From contig JAJFII010000031.1 in assembly GCA_021775095.1 (NCBI GenBank), positions 1 through 64,000 on the forward strand: 64,000 bases of DNA, written 5' to 3'. The notes under the pieces were generated by a model, which saw only the letters and a list, made by a program, of their open reading frames with translations, had not been told where the DNA came from and made no database searches. Positions 35,553-44,928 of this stretch are shown piece by piece. Positions within the stretch are counted from its first letter, which is position 1. Each line of letters opens with the position of its first letter. A program made the position numbers and the translations under genes. Source of the stretch: Rhodospirillales bacterium. GTDB lineage: Bacteria > Pseudomonadota > Alphaproteobacteria > Rhodospirillales > Casp-alpha2.

Positions 35553-35584
35553 ATCCCGTACCGGGCATGTGCCCGGTACGGGAT
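35553..35584. terminator. perfect 15-bp hairpin after hsp20
   Basis: ATCCCGTACCGGGCA (35553-35567) and TGCCCGGTACGGGAT (35570-35584) form a perfect stem with only 2 bases between. It starts 7 bp after the Hsp20 stop. No T-run follows. It may terminate, or stabilise the hsp20 message relative to the downstream proteases. Confidence 0.55.
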
Positions 35585-35800
35585 GTATGCGCAGGACGCC
35601 ACCAACTTGAGCATTTCCGGGGTAATCGGGCGCACTCTAACGGGTTCCTTTTGTTTTGTGACAAGGAGGGCATTGCAACGCAATGCGGTGTATCGGATCA
35701 GAGGCGCGCCGCTGTCATGGAAGTGCTCTAAATCGCATGCCGTCGGTCTGGCTTCGCTGCAGGGGATCGACAATCAGGTTGCTCAAAGGAGGACTTGAAC

Positions 35801-36763
35801 ATGAGGTATATGAGACCGTATAGACATATCGATTCTCGGCCTATTCAGACCACGTTATTATTGGGAGGCATGGTTTTCCTATTGGTCGCCTGTGGCTGGT
35901 TAGTCGGCGGAATGAGTATTGCTGTATCATCCCTACTGGTGCTTATTGCTTTTTTGGCGGCCATTCCCAAATTACCACCTCATGTCCTTATGAAATTGCA
36001 AGGGGGTCGACCGATTGAAGTCTGGCGTAGTTCCGAATTGGGAAATCTGGTTGCCAGTTTTTCACTGCGGGCCGGGCTTAACTCCGTCCCCAATCTCTAC
36101 TGGTTGCCGGCGTCAAATATCAATGCTGTGGCCGTTGGCGATCGGGACGGTTCTGCCATTGGGATATCCGACGGTGCTTTGCGAAATCTTCAATTGCGTG
36201 AAATCGCAGGGGTTCTGGCCCACGAAATTTCCCATATTGCAGCGGGTGACGCTTGGTTCCTAATGCTGGGTGAAGTCATTCGCCGGTTAACGGGGGTCAT
36301 TGCGACTTGCGGACTGATCCTGATTGTCTATATAGAACTCTCCGCAGCGCATATTGAGCTGCCTTTTTGGCTTCCGGTTATTTTCATCGCTGCACCCATT
36401 ATTTTAATTTTGCTCCAATTGGCTTTGTCCCGCAGCCGGGAATTTGCAGCTGACGCGGGCGCGATCCGTTTGACGGGTGATCCTGTCGCATTTGTCTCTG
36501 CCCTTCGAAAAATAGACCTGATGTCGAAGGGATTATGGGAACATGTCTTCGCCGGTTCATTGCCCCTGAAATTGCCGTCCTTTTTGCAAACCCATCCCTC
36601 TATGGACAAAAGAATATCCAGTCTGGCGAAGCAATATTCTGGCCGTTGCCAACCACAAGTTTTGGTGCGCCCCGAGTTGCCGCGCCAGGCGGCGCCAGTT
36701 TGGCGCACGCACTTCCGCCGGGGACGTCGTTTCCCGGCCTTGTTCCCCAAGATGGATCTGTAA
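35801..36763 (+). CDS. M48-family membrane metalloprotease (HtpX-like)
   Basis: A 320-residue inner-membrane zinc protease. ATG at 35801 follows AAAGGAGG by 8 bases. Two N-terminal membrane segments (TTLLLGGMVFLLVACGW; AVSSLLVLIAFLAAIP), the zinc motif HEISH (His141, Glu142, His145), two further membrane segments and third ligand Glu214 (SREFAAD) are visible. HtpX-like proteases degrade damaged membrane proteins. The leader is nearly the same as that of the next gene (AAAGGAGGAC..TTGAA.ATG), suggesting shared translation control. The gene lies in a stress-protein group. Confidence 0.9.
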   Translation: MRYMRPYRHIDSRPIQTTLLLGGMVFLLVACGWLVGGMSIAVSSLLVLIAFLAAIPKLPPHVLMKLQGGRPIEVWRSSELGNLVASFSLRAGLNSVPNLYWLPASNINAVAVGDRDGSAIGISDGALRNLQLREIAGVLAHEISHIAAGDAWFLMLGEVIRRLTGVIATCGLILIVYIELSAAHIELPFWLPVIFIAAPIILILLQLALSRSREFAADAGAIRLTGDPVAFVSALRKIDLMSKGLWEHVFAGSLPLKLPSFLQTHPSMDKRISSLAKQYSGRCQPQVLVRPELPRQAAPVWRTHFRRGRRFPALFPKMDL

Positions 36764-36789
36764 ACTGTGATTAAAGGAGGACCTTGAAA

Positions 36790-38163
36790 ATGAAAAATCC
36801 AATTGTTTCATTCGTTTTGACCGCTGTTATCGCCGTTTCATCGACGGTTGCAGTCGCGAATTTTCCCATGATGGACGAAGAAAGAGGTGTCTTGACGAAC
36901 GCACCTCTGTTGGGAAAAACGACGCCGGGTGTTGATAACATTTCGGTCAAAACCCGTGTGATGCAAAAACAGAACCCGCTTTATCAGGACCCTTTCTTTC
37001 GCCGCTTTTTTGATGTGCCCAACCAACTCCATCATCGCGAGGCAATGAGTGCCGGTTCGGGTGTTATCGTTGATGCAAAGGAGGGGTTGGTGATGACCAA
37101 TCACCACGTCATCGACAACGCGGTAAACATCATGGTGACGCTGAAAGACAAACGCCAGATTAAGGCCGAGTTGATCGGTAGCGATGCTGCAACCGATATT
37201 GCCCTTTTACAAATTGACGCGGAAGACCTCACAGCCGTGCCCTTTGGGAATTCTGATAAAATTCAGGTCGGCGACGTGGTCATCGCCATTGGCAACCCCT
37301 TTGGTATTGGCCAAACAGTCACCACAGGGATCGTCAGCGCCCTCGGACGCAGCGGGCTAGGGATTGAAGGTTACGAAGACTTTGTCCAAACCGATGCGTC
37401 GATAAATCCCGGCAACTCCGGCGGTGCGTTGGTTAACTCCAAAGGCGAACTCGTCGGCATTAACACGGCAATCATTGGTCCCAGTGGAGGCAATGTTGGT
37501 ATTGGTTTCGCCGTTCCGTCCAATATGGCGATGGCAGTTCTGGATCAGCTCAAAGTCCACGGCAAAGTCAGTCGGGGCCGGTTGGGCGTAACCGTCCAGG
37601 ACCTAACACCTGAAATCGCCGAGGCGATGGACTTGTCCGTTCGGTCTGGGGCGTTGATTACCGGCGTTGAGTCAACATCACCGGCTGAGAAAGCCGGATT
37701 AAAACCTGGGGATGTTATTGCTGCTATTGACGGTAAACCACTTCGCGGTTTCAGCGATTTGCGAAATCGCATAGGGCTGACCCGTAAAGGGTCCGAGGTC
37801 GAAATTTCCTACCTCCGTGAAGGCGCGCAAAAAACTGTAACGGCACGTATTGGCGACCTGGATTTTTCCGTGCGGCAAGGTTCCGGCACATTGAAGGATT
37901 TTTCCGGGGCCCGATTTGAAGATTATAAGGAAATCGGCGCGAAACCGGCCCGTGTCATGGTTGCCGATGTGGTGAAAGGAAGCGCCGCTTGGCACCACGG
38001 GTTGCGTAAGGATAATGTGATTACGGTGGTCAACAATAAGCCGGTCGCATCGGTGGATGAACTGATATCCATCCTGCAACGCCCTTATAAAGGCGTCGCA
38101 ATGAATGTGAAACGCGATGGGCGCGATTTGTTCATCGTCGTCGAACGCAAGGAAATGGGGTAA
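36790..38163 (+). CDS. degP: Do-family periplasmic serine protease
   Basis: A 457-residue DegP/DegQ-type protease. ATG at 36790 is preferred (AAAGGAGG at proper distance) over a TTG 6 bp earlier. A signal peptide (IVSFVLTAVIAVSSTVAVA) precedes the trypsin-like domain with triad His106 (TNHHVID), Asp136 (TDIALL) and Ser210 (GNSGGAL). Two PDZ domains follow (~255-345 and ~365-450). It degrades or holds misfolded envelope proteins. It starts 26 bp after the M48 gene and is co-transcribed with it. DegQ is an alternative name. Confidence 0.92.
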   Translation: MKNPIVSFVLTAVIAVSSTVAVANFPMMDEERGVLTNAPLLGKTTPGVDNISVKTRVMQKQNPLYQDPFFRRFFDVPNQLHHREAMSAGSGVIVDAKEGLVMTNHHVIDNAVNIMVTLKDKRQIKAELIGSDAATDIALLQIDAEDLTAVPFGNSDKIQVGDVVIAIGNPFGIGQTVTTGIVSALGRSGLGIEGYEDFVQTDASINPGNSGGALVNSKGELVGINTAIIGPSGGNVGIGFAVPSNMAMAVLDQLKVHGKVSRGRLGVTVQDLTPEIAEAMDLSVRSGALITGVESTSPAEKAGLKPGDVIAAIDGKPLRGFSDLRNRIGLTRKGSEVEISYLREGAQKTVTARIGDLDFSVRQGSGTLKDFSGARFEDYKEIGAKPARVMVADVVKGSAAWHHGLRKDNVITVVNNKPVASVDELISILQRPYKGVAMNVKRDGRDLFIVVERKEMG

Positions 38164-38522
38164 AATCAAAATTTCGCTGAAGGCGGGTATCGAATTGCCC
38201 GTCCTTCGGCGACAAAATCGAAAATCCAGATCATTGAAGCCAAAATTACAGAGGATCTTAACCACTTGGGTGAACCAATCCGCTATCAGGTCAATGGAAC
38301 GAAAGTCCAGGTCGAACAGGAAGGCATTAATCGGCACCGACGGTTAAAAGTGGGGATCTAAAGATATCTTCGACTTTCGCGAACGGTGTTCATCCTGACA
38401 TCAGCCCTTATGGCTGCCGGCGGTTGTAATCCTTGATCTTATGTTGGCCCTGTATCAGTCCGATTGATTTCCCGATTGAGTCCCCGAGGGTCAAACATTT
38501 TATGTCTGGTCGAAAATCATGC
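38164..38522. other. non-coding or decayed sequence after degP
   Basis: 360 bp between convergent degP and the response regulator. The degP frame stays open for 65 codons after its TAA (KSKIQIIEAKITEDLNH; GEPIRYQVNGTKVQVE) until TAA at about 38359, yet no start codon with a ribosome site begins it. It may be a decayed small gene. No other feature seen. Confidence 0.25.
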
Positions 38523-39236
38523 CTAGGCGCTGATATTACGGTCAGGAACCAATTTATAACCGACACCGGTAACCGTTACGATTATTTTTGGTTTTCGCGG
38601 GTTGATTTCAATTTGTTTGCGAATACGACTGATAAACGAATCGATCATGCGATCCGAGGGCGCGTCATCAATGCCGCTAATGGCATCCAACAACTGGTCG
38701 CGGCTCATGACACGGCCCGCATTGCGTGCCAATACGGCCAAAATATTCAATTCCATGGGCGTTAACGTTGCTACGTGTTGGTCGTCCGAAATCAGCGAAT
38801 AGGCTTCGCTATCCAGTTTCCAGCCGGAAAAGCTCAGAATAGGTCCCCCTGGTTTTATTGTCGCATCCCTTACATCACCGCCGCGCGCCACAAGATTGCG
38901 AACCCGCAGCAAAAACTCCTCGGGGTTGACGCCTTTGGTCAAATAGTCATCGGCCCCGACATCCAATCCGGCCAATCGATTACTCATATCAGAACGGCCG
39001 GTCAAAATCATCAGCGGCACGGAAGACGTGGTCCGTAGTTTACGGGCGAGGGCCAGGCCATCTTCATCCGGTAATCCCAGATCCAGGATAACCAAATTAA
39101 AAGAATGGTCTTTCAGACATTCGAACATTTCCCTGCCGGAACCGGCAACGACGGTTTCGTATCCGACGGAGTCTAACAGGGATGCGATCAAAGACCGGAT
39201 CAGCGCATCATCATCAACCACCAATATATTCGCCAT
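38523..39236 (-). CDS. OmpR/PhoB-family response regulator
   Basis: A 237-residue two-component regulator. Receiver domain: acidic pair VVDDD (7-10), phospho-acceptor Asp52 (LDLGLPDED), Lys in TKGVNPEEF. C-terminal winged helix: LTPMELNILAVLARNAGRV and SRIRKQIEINPRKPKIIVTVTGVGYKL region. Start at ATG 39236 with a GGGGA leader. No cognate kinase is adjacent, so it is an orphan here. It lies convergent with the stress-protease genes, but a link is unproven. Confidence 0.92.
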   Translation of the reverse strand: MANILVVDDDALIRSLIASLLDSVGYETVVAGSGREMFECLKDHSFNLVILDLGLPDEDGLALARKLRTTSSVPLMILTGRSDMSNRLAGLDVGADDYLTKGVNPEEFLLRVRNLVARGGDVRDATIKPGGPILSFSGWKLDSEAYSLISDDQHVATLTPMELNILAVLARNAGRVMSRDQLLDAISGIDDAPSDRMIDSFISRIRKQIEINPRKPKIIVTVTGVGYKLVPDRNISA

Positions 39237-39351
39237 CACCCATTCCCCGCTCCAGCCACAATTCAGTCACATCCTAAACATCATCTGATAATACGCGACC
39301 CTTAAGTTCTGCTGACAGTTCACTTATCGGCTACTGGCGAGATTTAAAACC

Positions 39352-39735
39352 ATGCGGTTCTTTCAGAAGTTCATTTACACGGTATTCCTGATAATGGCAG
39401 TGGCGGGGTTCTCAGGGGAACCCTATGCACAACAGGCCGGCGGTGCCCTGCGTTTGGATATTATCACGACCTGTAAAAACGGTGCGGCGGTTTTCAGAAT
39501 TCGCAATGAAGGATTGGATTGGCCAAAAATGGCAATCTTTTATCTGTATCGTGGCGATAACAAAGACGTTCTTTCGAAACGCCGATTGCGTTTAAAAACC
39601 GGCCAGTCAGCGACATTTAAGATTAAGTCAGCTGACCAAATTTCCTCATCAATTGATTTGTTTATCAAAACCTCCTGGCTGAACCGCCGCATAAAGCCTG
39701 ATGCCTACACCTCATGCGCTCGCACAAACAGGTGA
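39352..39735 (+). CDS. secreted hypothetical protein
   Basis: A 127-residue protein with a clear Sec signal peptide (KFIYTVFLIMAVAGFSG, cleavage near YAQQA). The mature ~100 residues contain two cysteines (TTCKNG, TSCARTN) positioned for a disulfide and a beta-rich pattern (AVFRIRNEG; MAIFYLYRGDN). I do not recognise the family. It stands alone, divergent from the response regulator, and is likely periplasmic. Confidence 0.6.
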   Translation: MRFFQKFIYTVFLIMAVAGFSGEPYAQQAGGALRLDIITTCKNGAAVFRIRNEGLDWPKMAIFYLYRGDNKDVLSKRRLRLKTGQSATFKIKSADQISSSIDLFIKTSWLNRRIKPDAYTSCARTNR

Positions 39736-39978
39736 ATTCTTTAGGGGCCTATGGCGACGTGAAGGTTTTTGCATTGGCTTTTTTGTACCCGGGATCGGCC
39801 AAGGCGGATCGACTTGTCCAAATTTAATAATTCGAAATGGTCAGCGCCACAGATCCGACAAGAGTACATCAGGATTAAATCCTGGCATTTGGCTGACTAT
39901 TGTCCCGCGCTTAAAAGGCCGACGATCCGTTGAGCCTGCCGTTAATCTTATTCGCCGGGACGGTCACGCATTTTTTCC

Positions 39979-42900
39979 TTAGGCGGCGGAAACGTCTGCC
40001 AGTAAGGAGGTGTTGCCGCCGGCAGCCGTGGTGTCAATACAGAGCGTCCGTTCCGAGACCAGTCCGCAAATATCATTGGCTGAAGTAAGCAAAGGGACGA
40101 TCGGTCCTGGCCGTGCGGCCAATGCTTGTCTGATCGGACGAAGCGCCGTCGCATCGCCCTCGGCAATGACCGCATCGAGCTGTTCAAGATTTTGCAAGGC
40201 GTCGCCGTCGGTCGGCTTGGCGACGACGGCATCGTTGCCAAATTTTCGGGCTGAAGTTAGCTGGCGCTGACGCGCAGCAGTGTCGTTCCGTGCAGAAAGA
40301 TCGCCCAAACAAAGCACCCGTCCCCGCGGTTTGATGAGATAGCGGTTACTCTCTCCGGTCGGCCCGGGCAAGTCGATCTCGCGTAAGCCGATGGCCGGCG
40401 GATTTTCATCCATTGGGGCACGAAAACGGTAGATGTAGAGAGGACCGCCGGCCTTCGGACCGGTACCCGACAGTCCTTCACCACCGAACGGTTGGGAATT
40501 GACGACGGCGCCAATTTGATTGCGGTTAACGTAAATATTACCCACATGGGCCTTGTCGACGATATCCTGCACCCGTTGATCAACCCGTGTGTGAATGCCC
40601 AGGGTCAAACCAAAATTACGGGCGTTGATGGCGACAATAACATCATCAAGTTCGTGTGCCTCGAAAGTGGCGACGTGCAGGATGGGGCCAAACATCTCCT
40701 GCTCCATGGCACCAATGCCGTCGACCCGGACGATGGCTGGGGCGACGAAATTGCCATCCTTGAGAGATTTTGGCAGGGCCAGTCTGGCGATCAAGGTGCC
40801 TGATTTTTCGCAGCCATCAATGTATTCATTGAGCTCCCTGTAGGCATCGTCGTCGATCACCGGGCCGAGATCGCTCGACAATTGCCACGGATCGCCAATG
40901 CGCAGGGCATCCATGGCACCCTTGAGCATCTGCAATGTCCGTTCCTCAACATCTTTCTGAATATAGAAAATCCGGGTTGCCGAACAGCGCTGGCCGGCGC
41001 TCTGGAATGCGGAAACGATGACATCGCGTACACCCTGTTCGGCCAGGGCCGTTGAATCGAGGATCATGGCGTTGAGGCCACCGGTTTCAGCGATTAGCGG
41101 CGCAGCTGGGGCGGCGTTTGCCGCCAGGGTTCGATTGATCGCCCGGGCGGTATCGGTCGAGCCGGTAAAACACACTCCGGCGAGCCGTGCGTCCGATACC
41201 AGGGGCTGGCCAACGCCTGGCCCGTCACCGGGCAAAAGCTGAATGACGCCCAATGGCACACCGGCCCCGATCATTAACTCAACGGCTCGGCCGGCAATCA
41301 GACATGTCTGTTCTGCAGGTTTTGCGATAACCGCGTTGCCACAGGCCAGCGCCGCCGCAATCGGCCCGGTAAAAATCGCCAGGGGGAAATTCCAGGGTGA
41401 GATACAGGCAAATACACCCAGCGCCGGGCCGGCTCCTTCGGCCTCAATTCGTTCCGCCTCATTGGCATAAAATCGCAAAAAATCAACGGCTTCGCGAACC
41501 TCGGCAACACCGTCCAGCAGGGTTTTTCCGGCTTCGCGGGTCGCCAGTGCCATGATCTCAGGTGCGTGATCTTCATAGGCGTCGGCGACAGCCCGCAGGA
41601 TGTCAGCGCGTTCGCCGACCGGTTTGTTTGCCCAGGCTGTCTGCGCCTTCACCGCCGCATCGTAGGCCGCATCGACATCTTCAGCCGTGGCATCGCGAAC
41701 AACACCGACAACATCAGATTTGTCAGCCGGATTGACGATGTGGCGTGTCAGGCCGTTGCCGCTATCACCGCCGGCGATTATCGGCGCGGCAAACCATTGA
41801 TGGCCATGAAACGGTTTGCGTCCCTGGTCAAGCTGTTCCACCGTCACCGGGTCGGTGATGTCCCAGCCCTTGGCATTCCGTCGTCCAGGACCAAACAGCC
41901 GGGTCGGCGTCACAATGCGCGGATGTGTAACGGCGTCACCCAGCAGCTGGACTTCGGCGATGGGGTCGGCGGCAATTTCTTCCGGTGAGACGCTGTTGTC
42001 GACGATTTGGTTGACAAAGGAACTGTTGGCACCGTTCTCGAGCAAGCGGCGAACCAGATAGGCCAAAAGGTCTTCGTGCGCGCCGACCGGCGCATAGATC
42101 CGACACCGCGTGCCGTGGCGTTGCATGACTGTCTGATGCAAGGATTCACCCATGCCGTGGAGGCGTTGGAATTCAAAGCTTTTTTTGTCCGTACTCATAG
42201 CGACGACGGCGGAGACCGTATGCGCGTTGTGGGTCGCAAACTGCGGATAAATGCGATCTGTCATGGTTAGCAACTTGCGGGCACAGGCGATGTAGGACAG
42301 ATCCGTATTCACTTTGCGCGTGAAAACCGGAAAGCCATCGATGCCGAGGACCTGGGCGCGTTTAATTTCCGTATCCCAGTAGGCACCCTTGACGAGGCGG
42401 ACCATGATCCGACGGTCAAGACGCTCAATGAGCTCATATAACCAGTCGAGCACGTACGCAGCACGTTTGCCGTAGGCTTGCACGACCACACCAAAACCAT
42501 CCCAGTCAGCGAGTGCCGGACTGGCAAGCGCGGCCTCAATGATATCCAAAGAAAGATCCAGACGATCTGCCTCTTCGGCGTCGATGTTCAGCCCCATATT
42601 GGCGCTTTTGGCGAGCGTCAACAGAGCACTCAACCGGGCCGTAATTTCCGGTACGGCACGGTCCCGCTGACCCCACTCGTAACGCGGATGGAGCGCAGAA
42701 AGTTTAACGGAAATGCCCGGATTGAGACGCAAATCGTCGTGGGTGCAGGCTTTGGCGATGGAACCAATGGCATCGGCATAGGCCAGATGATACCGTTGGG
42801 CATCTTTTCCCGTACGTGCGGCCTCGCCGAGCATGTCGTAGGAATAGGTATATCCGCGTTTTTCCATGTGAGACGCTCGTTTTTTGGCGTCGCTGATGTT

Positions 42901-43425
42901 TTGTCCAAGGACGAATTGTTGGCCCATTTCCCGCATGGCGCGGGAAACTGCGGTACGAACGACGGGTTCGCCCAGGCGTCGGACAATGTCGTGCAGGGTG
43001 GCAACCAATCCCAGGGTTTTTTCTTCCTTCAAAACCTGGCCCGTTAACATCAGGGCCCAGGTTGAGGCATTGACCAGGGACGAACTGGAATGACCCAAGT
43101 GGCGGCCCCAATCGGCTGGCGCGATTTTGTCCTGGATAAGGGCGTCAATGGTCTCGGCATCGGGTACCCGCAGAAGCGCCTCAGCCAGGCACATGAGCGC
43201 CACACCCTCGGTGGTCGACAGGCCGTACTCACCTAAAAATTGTTCCATCATTCCCGGTGCGCTGTCATCGCGAATGGATTGAATGAGAGCCGCCGCATCC
43301 CTGGATATGTGCAACCGGGTCTGTGGCTCGAGATTAGCCAGGGTAATCAATCGGTCTGTTGTCTGCGCCTCGTCTTCGAGGTTCGCGGCGCGGATACGCG
43401 AGCGGAGGTCGGATGGCTTGGACAT
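39979..43425 (-). CDS. putA: bifunctional proline dehydrogenase / glutamate-semialdehyde dehydrogenase
   Basis: An 1148-residue PutA. The N-terminal half holds the PRODH barrel (VRLVKGAYWDTEIKR, FATHNAHTV, YAPVGAHEDLLAYLVRR for flavin and proline). The second half is the P5C dehydrogenase with FTGSTDTARAI, AETGGLNAMI and catalytic Cys814 (SAGQRCSATR). It oxidises proline to glutamate, feeding electrons to quinone and NAD. The N-terminal MSKPSDLRSRIRAAN does not look like the RHH repressor of enteric PutA, so it is a catalytic, non-DNA-binding type. A short C-terminal extension (RVLCLGDLSARN...) is typical of longer PutAs. The divergent Lrp-type regulator is the expected activator. Confidence 0.95.
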   Translation of the reverse strand: MSKPSDLRSRIRAANLEDEAQTTDRLITLANLEPQTRLHISRDAAALIQSIRDDSAPGMMEQFLGEYGLSTTEGVALMCLAEALLRVPDAETIDALIQDKIAPADWGRHLGHSSSSLVNASTWALMLTGQVLKEEKTLGLVATLHDIVRRLGEPVVRTAVSRAMREMGQQFVLGQNISDAKKRASHMEKRGYTYSYDMLGEAARTGKDAQRYHLAYADAIGSIAKACTHDDLRLNPGISVKLSALHPRYEWGQRDRAVPEITARLSALLTLAKSANMGLNIDAEEADRLDLSLDIIEAALASPALADWDGFGVVVQAYGKRAAYVLDWLYELIERLDRRIMVRLVKGAYWDTEIKRAQVLGIDGFPVFTRKVNTDLSYIACARKLLTMTDRIYPQFATHNAHTVSAVVAMSTDKKSFEFQRLHGMGESLHQTVMQRHGTRCRIYAPVGAHEDLLAYLVRRLLENGANSSFVNQIVDNSVSPEEIAADPIAEVQLLGDAVTHPRIVTPTRLFGPGRRNAKGWDITDPVTVEQLDQGRKPFHGHQWFAAPIIAGGDSGNGLTRHIVNPADKSDVVGVVRDATAEDVDAAYDAAVKAQTAWANKPVGERADILRAVADAYEDHAPEIMALATREAGKTLLDGVAEVREAVDFLRFYANEAERIEAEGAGPALGVFACISPWNFPLAIFTGPIAAALACGNAVIAKPAEQTCLIAGRAVELMIGAGVPLGVIQLLPGDGPGVGQPLVSDARLAGVCFTGSTDTARAINRTLAANAAPAAPLIAETGGLNAMILDSTALAEQGVRDVIVSAFQSAGQRCSATRIFYIQKDVEERTLQMLKGAMDALRIGDPWQLSSDLGPVIDDDAYRELNEYIDGCEKSGTLIARLALPKSLKDGNFVAPAIVRVDGIGAMEQEMFGPILHVATFEAHELDDVIVAINARNFGLTLGIHTRVDQRVQDIVDKAHVGNIYVNRNQIGAVVNSQPFGGEGLSGTGPKAGGPLYIYRFRAPMDENPPAIGLREIDLPGPTGESNRYLIKPRGRVLCLGDLSARNDTAARQRQLTSARKFGNDAVVAKPTDGDALQNLEQLDAVIAEGDATALRPIRQALAARPGPIVPLLTSANDICGLVSERTLCIDTTAAGGNTSLLADVSAA

Positions 43426-43548
43426 GGTTGGACCCTCAAATGGATGATTATTTAGATTATGCCAGACATCTTTAAGTCAGTTTGTCTTATTATTTGAAAT
43501 TCTTAGCGAATACGTCTAATTAATTAGAAAAATTTAGGTATATTGATA

Positions 43549-44025
43549 ATGATAAATGACAAAAAAAGTGAATTGGATTCACACGATCAAAAATTACTCA
43601 GGGCCCTTCATGAAAATGGCCGGATGACCATTACCGATCTGTCGGTATGCATTGGTCTTTCCAAAACGCCGTGCCAAAATCGCATGCGCCGCCTCGAGAG
43701 GGACGGCTACATTCTGGGGTACTCGGCGATCCTCAATCATACACAACTTGGACAGGGCCACGTGGCCTTCGTTCAGGTGCATCTGTCGGATACCACCGAA
43801 AAGGCTTTAACCGCCTTTAATAAGGCCGTCAGGGAAGTTGCTGCCGTTGAGCAATGCCATATGATTGCTGGCGGCTTTGATTATCTGTTGAAGGTGCGTA
43901 GCGCTGACATTACAGAATACCGACGCACATTAGGCGAAACCATCGCAAGTCTGCCGCACGTTTCACACACCTCAACGTTCGTCGCCATGGAAAACGTCAA
44001 GGAATCTGGGACGACAGCCATGTGA
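43549..44025 (+). CDS. putR: Lrp/AsnC-family regulator, probable putA activator
   Basis: A 158-residue regulator with an N-terminal helix-turn-helix (DQKLLRALHENGRMTITDL region; SVCIGLSKTPCQNRMRRLE) and a C-terminal RAM/effector domain (VAFVQVHLSD; VEQCHMIAGGFDYLLKV). ATG at 43549 is used rather than a TTG two codons earlier. It is divergent from putA with about 120 bp of AT-rich DNA between, the standard putR-putA layout in alphaproteobacteria, where it activates putA with proline. The symbol rests on that layout. Confidence 0.88.
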   Translation: MINDKKSELDSHDQKLLRALHENGRMTITDLSVCIGLSKTPCQNRMRRLERDGYILGYSAILNHTQLGQGHVAFVQVHLSDTTEKALTAFNKAVREVAAVEQCHMIAGGFDYLLKVRSADITEYRRTLGETIASLPHVSHTSTFVAMENVKESGTTAM

Positions 44026-44080
44026 CGAAGCGCGGCACAGCTTTTGCCGGCAAATGTCAGTTTGTCTGTTACAACTCTGA

Positions 44081-44491
44081 TCAGCCTTTTAACTCGACCG
44101 CGTTACCTTCTGGGTCCCTGAGATAGATCGATGGCCCGACCCCGCTGGCACCATAGCGTTGCGCCATTTCACCGACGTCGATATCGTACTGCGCGAGGTG
44201 TTCTTTGATCGCGTCTGTCTGCCAAGGTTGCACCTGAAAACAAACATGATCCATGTTCGGAGCATCCGGATCCGGATGAGCACCGCCCTGCCGACCGAGG
44301 GGGCCACTGGCATCGACCAGATCTATTAACGAAAGCCCAGCGCGAAGTTGCGCGAGGCCGCTTTTGCCGGGTCCCCGTTCCAGCCTGCAGCCGAGCACGT
44401 CGCGGTAAAATGTTATCATAGTTTCAAGGTCCTTCACACGAATGACCACATGGTCAATTTGCGTGATATTGATCGGGTTGGCATGTTTCAT
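44081..44491 (-). CDS. VOC-family (glyoxalase-like) protein
   Basis: A 136-residue two-module vicinal-oxygen-chelate protein. Metal-ligand pattern IDHVVIRVKD (His near residue 13), MDHVCFQV (second His) and C-terminal YLRDPEGNAVELKG (Glu) are intact. Such proteins include dioxygenases, epimerases and fosfomycin-resistance-like enzymes; this one looks like the general glyoxalase/bleomycin type. It follows a decayed gene on the same strand. Substrate unknown. Confidence 0.85.
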   Translation of the reverse strand: MKHANPINITQIDHVVIRVKDLETMITFYRDVLGCRLERGPGKSGLAQLRAGLSLIDLVDASGPLGRQGGAHPDPDAPNMDHVCFQVQPWQTDAIKEHLAQYDIDVGEMAQRYGASGVGPSIYLRDPEGNAVELKG

Positions 44492-44504
44492 TTGGGGTTC
44501 CTTT

Positions 44505-44720
44505 CTAGATTTGATGTGACAAGGATCGCGTCGATCTCAAATTCCGGTTGTTCGAGCGCCAGCGACAGAACGGATATCATCGTGTTCACCGCCGACCAGT
44601 CTTGAAAGAAGGACGGCCCGTGACTGGGTTGGGATGAGAAGCAATCGTTCGATTTGATCTACCGCACGCCAAAGGCTCTTTCCAGCCACCCGATCGGCGG
44701 CGGTAGCTGTACCCACGAAC
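44505..44720 (-). pseudogene. decayed RidA-family gene
   Basis: The minus strand shows RidA-like pieces in two frames: VAGKSLWRAVDQIERLL in one, then FQDWSAVNTMISVL and ALEQPEFEIDAILVTSN in another. In intact RidA the equivalent parts form a helix, the D-W/F-x-x-N-x-x motif and the final strand E-x-x-A. A frameshift and small deletions separate the parts, so no full protein can be made. It precedes the VOC gene. Confidence 0.45.
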
Positions 44721-44928
44721 GTCACGCGTAAAAACGATATCAATAGGGCTAGGTAATTTGGTTGTAGGAGTCGCATGCGTCGGATCTCCAAAGCGCGTGA
44801 ATTGAATGAAAACGCCGGATGAACTGAAGCGTCTCTACCTTGGAATTCAATCTAATAATCTACGTGAATTTAACAATCACCTCTTTTATAATAATATTGT
44901 TCACAAATATTGAATAATAAAGGGAAAC

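Noticed and set aside
35583-35798. 71-codon frame between hsp20 and the M48 protease gene
   Set aside because: It starts in the hairpin arm, has no ribosome site and no recognisable domain.
39979-43425. Large plus-strand frames opposite putA
   Set aside because: They are antisense to a complete, motif-rich PutA and are explained by its codon pattern.
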